A stretch of DNA of 18,950 nt, taken from the NCBI GenBank assembly GCA_023416055.1, contig JAEZIH010000225.1, positions 1 to 18,950 on the forward strand, written 5' to 3'. The DNA is from Pseudomonadota bacterium. GTDB lineage: Bacteria; Pseudomonadota; Alphaproteobacteria; Caulobacterales; Caulobacteraceae. The notes beneath the pieces were generated by a model. The model was not told where the DNA came from. It did not search any database and saw only the letters and a list, made by a program, of their open reading frames with translations. This document shows positions 14,612 through 18,950 of the stretch, in pieces (the stretch's first letter is position 1; each line of letters starts with the position of its first letter). Position numbers and translations under genes: made by a program.

Positions 14612-14729
14612 GCCGGGCCAACGTCGCCCCGGCCGTGCGGTTCCGGCAGCCAAGCGCTCCCGAATCCAAACGCGGACCCAAACCTCCCCGGCGGCGTTTC
14701 CGTGAAAGCGTCTGTAAGGAGAGCCGGCC

Positions 14730-14927
14730 ATGCAACCCATCCCCGAAACCCCCGCCGCCGAACCGGCCTGGACACCCGCCATCGACATCGCCGATCCGGT
14801 CGGCGATCTGGACCTGCAGCATCTGGCCGAGACCTTCGCCGCCACACCCGAGGCCGTGCGCCTCGCCGTCGAGCGCGTGGGGCCGGATTTCCGCGACCTG
14901 CAGCGCGAACTGGGCGGTCGCCGCTGA
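14730..14927 (+). CDS. DUF3606-like small protein
   Basis: 65 residues; ATG at 14730 with AAGGAG eight to ten bases upstream. After a Pro-rich head, the core DLDLQHLAETFAATPEAVRL then AVERVGPDFRDLQRELG follows the DUF3606 pattern (a short helix, 'xxSPExLxxAVxxVG', then a second helix with V/L-x-D-L/V-x-x-x-L). The family is small, cytoplasmic and of unknown function. The stop overlaps the start of the next small gene (TGATG), so the pair is probably co-translated. Confidence 0.75.
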   Translation: MQPIPETPAAEPAWTPAIDIADPVGDLDLQHLAETFAATPEAVRLAVERVGPDFRDLQRELGGRR

Positions 14928-15115
14928 TGGGCGTGCGCAATCCGACCGACAAGGGCCGCGCGGTCCACGCCAACCAGGGCCTGGGGCAGCAGAGGGTCGG
15001 CGAGGACGGCGCCGGGCCCGATCAAAAGGACGTCCGGCCCCCCTCCGCAGGGGGGCCGGGAACCGGCTCGGGAGACGACGCCGAGACCAACGCCGAGAGC
15101 GAACGCCGGGGCTGA
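14927..15115 (+). CDS. Small disordered hypothetical protein coupled to the DUF3606-like gene
   Basis: 62 residues starting at the ATG that shares a base with the preceding stop (TGATG at 14925-14929). Composition is Gly/Asp/Glu/Pro-rich (GVRNPTDKGRAVHANQGLGQ, then QQRVGEDGAGPDQKD and a tail of Asp/Glu/Arg), with no hydrophobic core, so it is probably disordered. A perfect 10-bp hairpin lies within its codons. The coupling supports it as a gene; no family is recognised. Confidence 0.5.
   Translation: MGVRNPTDKGRAVHANQGLGQQRVGEDGAGPDQKDVRPPSAGGPGTGSGDDAETNAESERRG
15034..15059. repeat. Perfect 10-bp GC inverted repeat inside a small gene
   Basis: ccggcccccc (15034-15043) and ggggggccgg (15050-15059) flank a 6-base loop. 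There is no T run, so it is not a standard terminator, but it should form a very stable RNA stem within the 62-residue frame, 130 bases before gcd. Confidence 0.6.
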
Positions 15116-15189
15116 AGCGGCCGAAAATCGGAACCCCGTCCCGCCCCGCCGGTTCATCCGTGTGGTGAAGCTGGCGCGAGGGTGAGGAC

Positions 15190-17721
15190 ATGGCGAGGAT
15201 CGAACGCGGCGCAGGCGTCGGGGCCATTCTGGTGCGGGTTCTCGCCGTCCTCTTCCTCCTGATTGGCCTGACCCTGACGATCGGCGGGGCCTGGCTGCTG
15301 TCGCTTGGCGGCTCCTTCTACTACCTGCTGGCCGGCCTCGGCCTCATCGCGTCGGGCGTCATGCTGTGGCGGCTGCGGCTGCTGGGGGCGTGGATCTACA
15401 TCGCCGTCTTCGTGCTCACCCTGCTGTGGGCACTGTGGGAGGTGGGGCTGGACGGCTGGGCCCTCGTCCCGCGCGTCGTCGCCCCCGCCGTCCTGCTGGT
15501 GCTGGTCATCGCCGCCCTGCCGGCCCTGGATCGGCGCGGCGGACGGATGGCCTTGGTCGGGGCGGGCGTGTTCGTCATCGGCGCCCTGGTCTCGGGCTTC
15601 GTCGTGGCCCAGGCCAACCGGCCGATGCGGCCGGCGGCTGCGACGTCCGCGGCCCTGCCGCCGATGTCGGAGCCTTCGCTGCATCAGGTCGGCGCCGACT
15701 GGCCAGCCTGGGGCGGCACGCACAGCGCCCGGCGTTTCTCGCCGCTGACCCAGATCAATCGCGACAATGTCGGCCAGCTCCAGCGGGTCTGGACCTTCCG
15801 CACCGGCGACACCCCCGACGAAAAATGGGGCGCCGAGACCACGCCGCTGAAAGTCGGCGACACCGTCTATCTGTGCACCGCTCGCAACATCCTGATCGCG
15901 CTGGACGCCCGCACCGGCCGCCAGCGCTGGCGCTATGACCCACAGGTATCGGACGAGTGGATTCCCTACACCGCCGCCTGCCGCGGCGTGGCCTATTTCG
16001 ACACTACGGCCGCCGCGGCCACGCCGGCTGCCGCCCTCCCGGGTTCGGGCGCCACCCCGGCACGGACATCCGCACCGGCCGCGCCGGCGGGCGCAGCTCC
16101 GGCCCCCGCCACAAGCCCGGCTGCTCCGACCGCGGCCTGCGCCACCCGCATCATCGAGGGGACGCTGGACGGCCGGCTGATCGCGGTCGATGCCCGCACC
16201 GGCCGCCCCTGCGCCGACTTCGGCGTCAACGGCGCCGTCGACATCAAGGTCGGCATGGGCGAGGTCATCCCCGGCATGGTGTCGATCACCTCGGCCCCGA
16301 CCATCGTGCGCGGCGTGGTCGTCACCGGCCACCAGGTGCTGGACGGCCAGTACAACGAGGCGCCCTCGGGCGTGATCCAGGGCTTCGACGCCGTCACCGG
16401 CGAGCTGCGCTGGGCCTGGGACATGGCCCGCCCGGGCCTGACCGGCCGGCCCGGCGAGGGCGACACCTACACCCGCGGCACGCCCAATATGTGGACCACG
16501 GCCTCGGGGGACGAGCAGCTGGGGCTGGTCTATCTACCGATGGGCAACTCGGCCGCCGACTACTACAGTTCCGACCGCTCGGAGGCCGAGAACCGCTACG
16601 CCACCTCGCTGGTGGCGCTGGACGTGACCACCGGCCGTCCGGCCTGGCATTTCCAGACGGTGCACAAGGACGTCTGGGACTACGACCTGGGCTCGCAGGC
16701 GACCCTGATCGCCTATCCGACGGCGGGCGGTTCTGTCCCGGCCCTGATCCTGCCCAGCAAGCAGGGCGATCTGTATATCCTCGACCGCCGCACCGGCCGG
16801 CCGCTGACGCCGGTCGAGGAGCGGCGCGTGCCGCAGGGCGGGGTCGAGCCGGACCAGCGCACCCCGACCCAGCCCTTCTCGCGCTTCCACACCCTGGCGA
16901 AACGCCAACTGACGGAGCGGGACATGTGGGGCATGTCGCCGATCGACCAGATGATCTGCCGCATTGGCTTCCGCCAGGCGGCCTACGAGGGGATGTACAC
17001 GCCCCCGTCGACGGATCGCCGCTGGATCCAGTACCCGGGCTACAACGGCGGCTCGGACTGGGGCGGCGTCGCGGTCGATCCGCAGCGCGGCTGGATCATC
17101 GCCAACTACAACGACATGCCCAATTACAACCGGCTGGTGCCGCGCGAGGAGGCCAACGAGAAGGGCTGGTTCCCGCGAGGGCATCCGAAGCTGGAGGAGA
17201 AGACGCCGGAGTCGCGCGGCGGCGTGCCCGAGGGCGCCGAAGGCGCGGGCGACCCGCAGTGGGGCGTCCCCTACGCCATCGACGTCAACGCCGGCTGGCG
17301 CATGAAGTCGACGGGCATGCTGTGCAAGCAGCCCCCCTACGGCGGCATCCGCGCCATTGACATCCGCACCGGCCGCACCGTCTGGGACCGCCCGTTCGGC
17401 ACCGCGCGCAAGAACGGACCGTTCGGCATTCCCTCGATGCTGCCGATCGACATCGGCACGCCCAACAACGGAGGGGCCGTGGTCACGGCCGGCGGTCTGA
17501 TCTTCATCGCCGCCGCCACCGACGACCTGATCCGGGCCATCGACATCGAGACGGGCGAGACGGTCTGGTCGGACGTCCTGCCGGCCGGCGGCCAGGCGGC
17601 GCCGATGGTCTATGAGCAGGACGGACGGCAGTATCTGGTGATCATGGCGGGCGGGCATCACTTCATGGAGACCCCCGCCGGCGACCACGTCATCGCCTAC
17701 GCCCTGCCCGAGCGGTCATGA
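15190..17721 (+). CDS. gcd: Membrane-bound PQQ-dependent glucose dehydrogenase
   Basis: 843 residues, close to the usual 800 of the family. Five N-terminal membrane helices (about 11-38, 44-62, 67-85, 92-112, 119-141) are followed by an eight-bladed PQQ propeller in the periplasm. Family landmarks: DWPAWGGTHSARRFSPLTQI (170-189), the VHKDVWDYDL segment (491-500) that carries the acidic active-site residue in the E. coli enzyme, LPSKQGDLYILDRRTG (521-536) with the PQQ-site lysine, TPTQPFS (558-564), CKQPPYGGIRAID (712-724), and the C-terminal ATDDLIRAID...LPAGGQAAPM...AGGHHF. It oxidises glucose and other aldoses to lactones and reduces ubiquinone. Odd: an Ala/Pro-rich insertion at about 274-316, longer than in E. 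coli Gcd. GAGG lies just before the ATG. The stop overlaps the next gene by four bases. No PQQ biosynthesis genes are in the window. Confidence 0.96.
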   Translation: MARIERGAGVGAILVRVLAVLFLLIGLTLTIGGAWLLSLGGSFYYLLAGLGLIASGVMLWRLRLLGAWIYIAVFVLTLLWALWEVGLDGWALVPRVVAPAVLLVLVIAALPALDRRGGRMALVGAGVFVIGALVSGFVVAQANRPMRPAAATSAALPPMSEPSLHQVGADWPAWGGTHSARRFSPLTQINRDNVGQLQRVWTFRTGDTPDEKWGAETTPLKVGDTVYLCTARNILIALDARTGRQRWRYDPQVSDEWIPYTAACRGVAYFDTTAAAATPAAALPGSGATPARTSAPAAPAGAAPAPATSPAAPTAACATRIIEGTLDGRLIAVDARTGRPCADFGVNGAVDIKVGMGEVIPGMVSITSAPTIVRGVVVTGHQVLDGQYNEAPSGVIQGFDAVTGELRWAWDMARPGLTGRPGEGDTYTRGTPNMWTTASGDEQLGLVYLPMGNSAADYYSSDRSEAENRYATSLVALDVTTGRPAWHFQTVHKDVWDYDLGSQATLIAYPTAGGSVPALILPSKQGDLYILDRRTGRPLTPVEERRVPQGGVEPDQRTPTQPFSRFHTLAKRQLTERDMWGMSPIDQMICRIGFRQAAYEGMYTPPSTDRRWIQYPGYNGGSDWGGVAVDPQRGWIIANYNDMPNYNRLVPREEANEKGWFPRGHPKLEEKTPESRGGVPEGAEGAGDPQWGVPYAIDVNAGWRMKSTGMLCKQPPYGGIRAIDIRTGRTVWDRPFGTARKNGPFGIPSMLPIDIGTPNNGGAVVTAGGLIFIAAATDDLIRAIDIETGETVWSDVLPAGGQAAPMVYEQDGRQYLVIMAGGHHFMETPAGDHVIAYALPERS

Positions 17722-18452
17722 CGGCCGCACCTGTCTGGGCGCCCTACTGCGGGCCGGGCCCGGGGCCGGACGAGTGGCTCGCGCGCTGGAACGGCGATCC
17801 GCTGGTCATCGCCGCCCTCGCCGCGGCCCTGGGCGTGGTGCTTTGGCGTACGCGGGGACGCGAGCGGGTCGCCGGCGCGGCCGCCGTCCTCGCGCTGGGC
17901 GTGATCTTCGTGTCGCCGCTCTGCGCGCTCAGCTCCTCCCTGTTCGCGGCGCGAACGGTGCATCACGTCCTGCTGGTCGCCGTGGCGGCGCCGCTGATAG
18001 CGTGGGCCCTGCCGCGCCGGCAAGCGGGACCGCTGGCGCTGGCGACCTTCGTCCAGGCGGCCCTGTTCTGGGCTTGGCATGCGCCGTCGGCCTATGGCTG
18101 GGCCCTGTCCCACGATGGCGCCTACTGGCTGATGCAGATCAGTCTGTTCGTCCCCGCGGTCTGGTATTGGGCGGCGGTGCGCCGCGCCCCCGCGCCGGCC
18201 GCCGTCGCCGCCCTGCTGCTGGCCATGGTGGCCATGGGCCTGCTCGGGGCCCTGCTGACCTTCACCGGCCAGCCGGTCTATGCGCCCCACTTGCTGACCA
18301 CCGCCGCCTGGGGCCTCACCCCACTCGAGGATCAGCAGGCCGCGGGGCTGATCATGTGGGCCCCGGCCGCCGCCCTCTACCTCGCCGCGGCGGTGTGGAG
18401 GCTCGGCCGCTGGATCGGTCCCGACGCCCGCACGGACGCCACGCCCGCATGA
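17718..18452 (+). CDS. CtaG (caa3-type) family cytochrome c oxidase assembly protein
   Basis: 244 residues, an integral membrane protein with about six or seven helices. Family landmarks: the N-terminal YCGPGPGPDEWLARWNGDP (10-28), VSPLCALSSSLFAARTVHHV (65-84) with the paired histidines 82-83, WAWHAPSAY (118-126), and LEDQQAAGLIMWAPA (203-217). The family is linked to copper delivery or assembly of caa3-type oxidases and related haem-copper enzymes. It overlaps gcd by ATGA at the start and the cytochrome b561 gene by ATGA at the end, so the three form one translationally coupled operon. What it assembles in this setting is not clear from the window, because no oxidase subunit gene is present. 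Confidence 0.87.
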   Translation: MTAAPVWAPYCGPGPGPDEWLARWNGDPLVIAALAAALGVVLWRTRGRERVAGAAAVLALGVIFVSPLCALSSSLFAARTVHHVLLVAVAAPLIAWALPRRQAGPLALATFVQAALFWAWHAPSAYGWALSHDGAYWLMQISLFVPAVWYWAAVRRAPAPAAVAALLLAMVAMGLLGALLTFTGQPVYAPHLLTTAAWGLTPLEDQQAAGLIMWAPAAALYLAAAVWRLGRWIGPDARTDATPA

Positions 18453-18950
18453 TCGACCGGCTGATCGTCAACATCCTGGAGTGGGCGGCGGGGCACCATG
18501 ACGAGGGCCGCTATTCACCCGTCGGCATCCTCTTCCACTGGACCATGGCAGTGCTGGTCGTCTTCCAGCTGTTCTGGGGCTGGTGGATGGGGCGGCTGCC
18601 CGTGGGCGGCGACAAGGTGGCGGCCCATGACCTGCACTATCTGATCGGCGTGCTGATGCTGGTGCTGGCCATGGGCCGCGGTCTGTGGCGGACGCTGGCG
18701 CCCGGCCCGATCAATGACGCCGACAAGCCCGGCTGGGAGAGCGTCGCCGCCCACGTCACCCACTACGTCTTCTACACCTGCCTCTTCGGCCTGCCGCTGA
18801 CCGGCTGGGCGATGATCTCGGCAACGGCGCGCGAGCAGGAACTCGCCCTCGTCGGCCTGATCCCCTGGCCGTTGATGCCGTTCGGGGACCTGTCGACCGG
18901 AGTGCGCTGGCGCATCGAGGCGGTCGCGGAATGGATGCACTGGGGGCTGG
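18449..18950 (+). CDS. Cytochrome b561-type membrane protein (3' end outside window)
   Basis: The frame is open from the ATG at 18449 (ATGA overlap with the CtaG-like stop) to the window end, 167 codons. The pattern is that of bacterial b561: YSPVGILFHWTMAVLVVFQL (22-41, His30), AAHDLHYLIGVLML (58-71, His60/His63), WESVAAHVTHYVFY (96-109, His102/His105), LPLTGWAMISA (115-125), and WMHWGL at the edge (His164). These histidines are the expected haem b ligands. The family moves electrons across or within the membrane, commonly with quinones, which fits the ubiquinone-reducing Gcd upstream. The N-terminus (MIDRLIVNILEWAAGHHDEG) is somewhat long for the family. Confidence 0.88.
   Translation, partial: MIDRLIVNILEWAAGHHDEGRYSPVGILFHWTMAVLVVFQLFWGWWMGRLPVGGDKVAAHDLHYLIGVLMLVLAMGRGLWRTLAPGPINDADKPGWESVAAHVTHYVFYTCLFGLPLTGWAMISATAREQELALVGLIPWPLMPFGDLSTGVRWRIEAVAEWMHWGL

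Noticed and set aside
14083..15168. 361-codon plus-strand frame across methyltransferase end and the small genes
   Set aside because: Arg/Pro-rich composition, overlaps several better-supported genes in other frames.
15154..17688. Two long minus-strand frames opposite gcd
   Set aside because: Shadows of a clear glucose dehydrogenase; composition is His/Gln/Arg/Gly-biased with no motifs.

Overview
This is a very GC-rich window with G or C at most third codon positions. Gene content (autotransporter, GTG and TTG starts, a short DUF3606-like protein, membrane glucose dehydrogenase next to a CtaG-type protein and a cytochrome b561) suggests an alphaproteobacterium, most likely Caulobacterales (Brevundimonas or Caulobacter-like). 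That placement is inference from family resemblance, not from a search.

The window has two unlike halves that meet at about 12.45 kb. At 12405-12449 lies the 3' portion of a tRNA-Val(GAC) gene, from anticodon loop to CCA, with no 5' half upstream. A tyrosine recombinase, cut by the left window edge, ends at 384. A tRNA 3' fragment plus an integrase is the usual scar of an integrative element. The tRNA orientation puts the element to the left (bases 1 to about 12449), with the intact tRNA-Val expected beyond the left edge.

Left half (probable element cargo): the recombinase end; a small exported beta-type protein (minus strand); a 1422-residue autotransporter whose passenger is a tandem duplication of a module of about 525 residues, followed by a strong hairpin; an 850-residue membrane regulator (BTAD-type DNA-binding N-terminus, one membrane helix, periplasmic TolB-like propeller); and on the opposite strand two exported peptidases, M61-type then S41-type, in one likely operon. 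Next come an almost empty 0.5 kb, an orphan gene resembling phage tail-fibre-associated proteins, and an AT-richer junction.

Right half (probable chromosome): a 48-residue proline-rich peptide translationally coupled to a four-helix membrane protein (minus), a solitary DNA cytosine-5 methyltransferase (plus), a small hydrophilic protein (minus), a coupled pair of small proteins (DUF3606-like plus a disordered 62-mer), and a tightly overlapping operon gcd - CtaG-like - cytochrome b561 (cut by the right edge). Gcd oxidises glucose in the periplasm and feeds electrons to ubiquinone; the b561 may also exchange electrons with the quinone pool.

The candidate for an undescribed system is the cell-surface cassette on the element: a giant duplicated autotransporter, a membrane-spanning one-component regulator directly behind it, and two exported proteases facing it. 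Their cooperation is inferred from position only.
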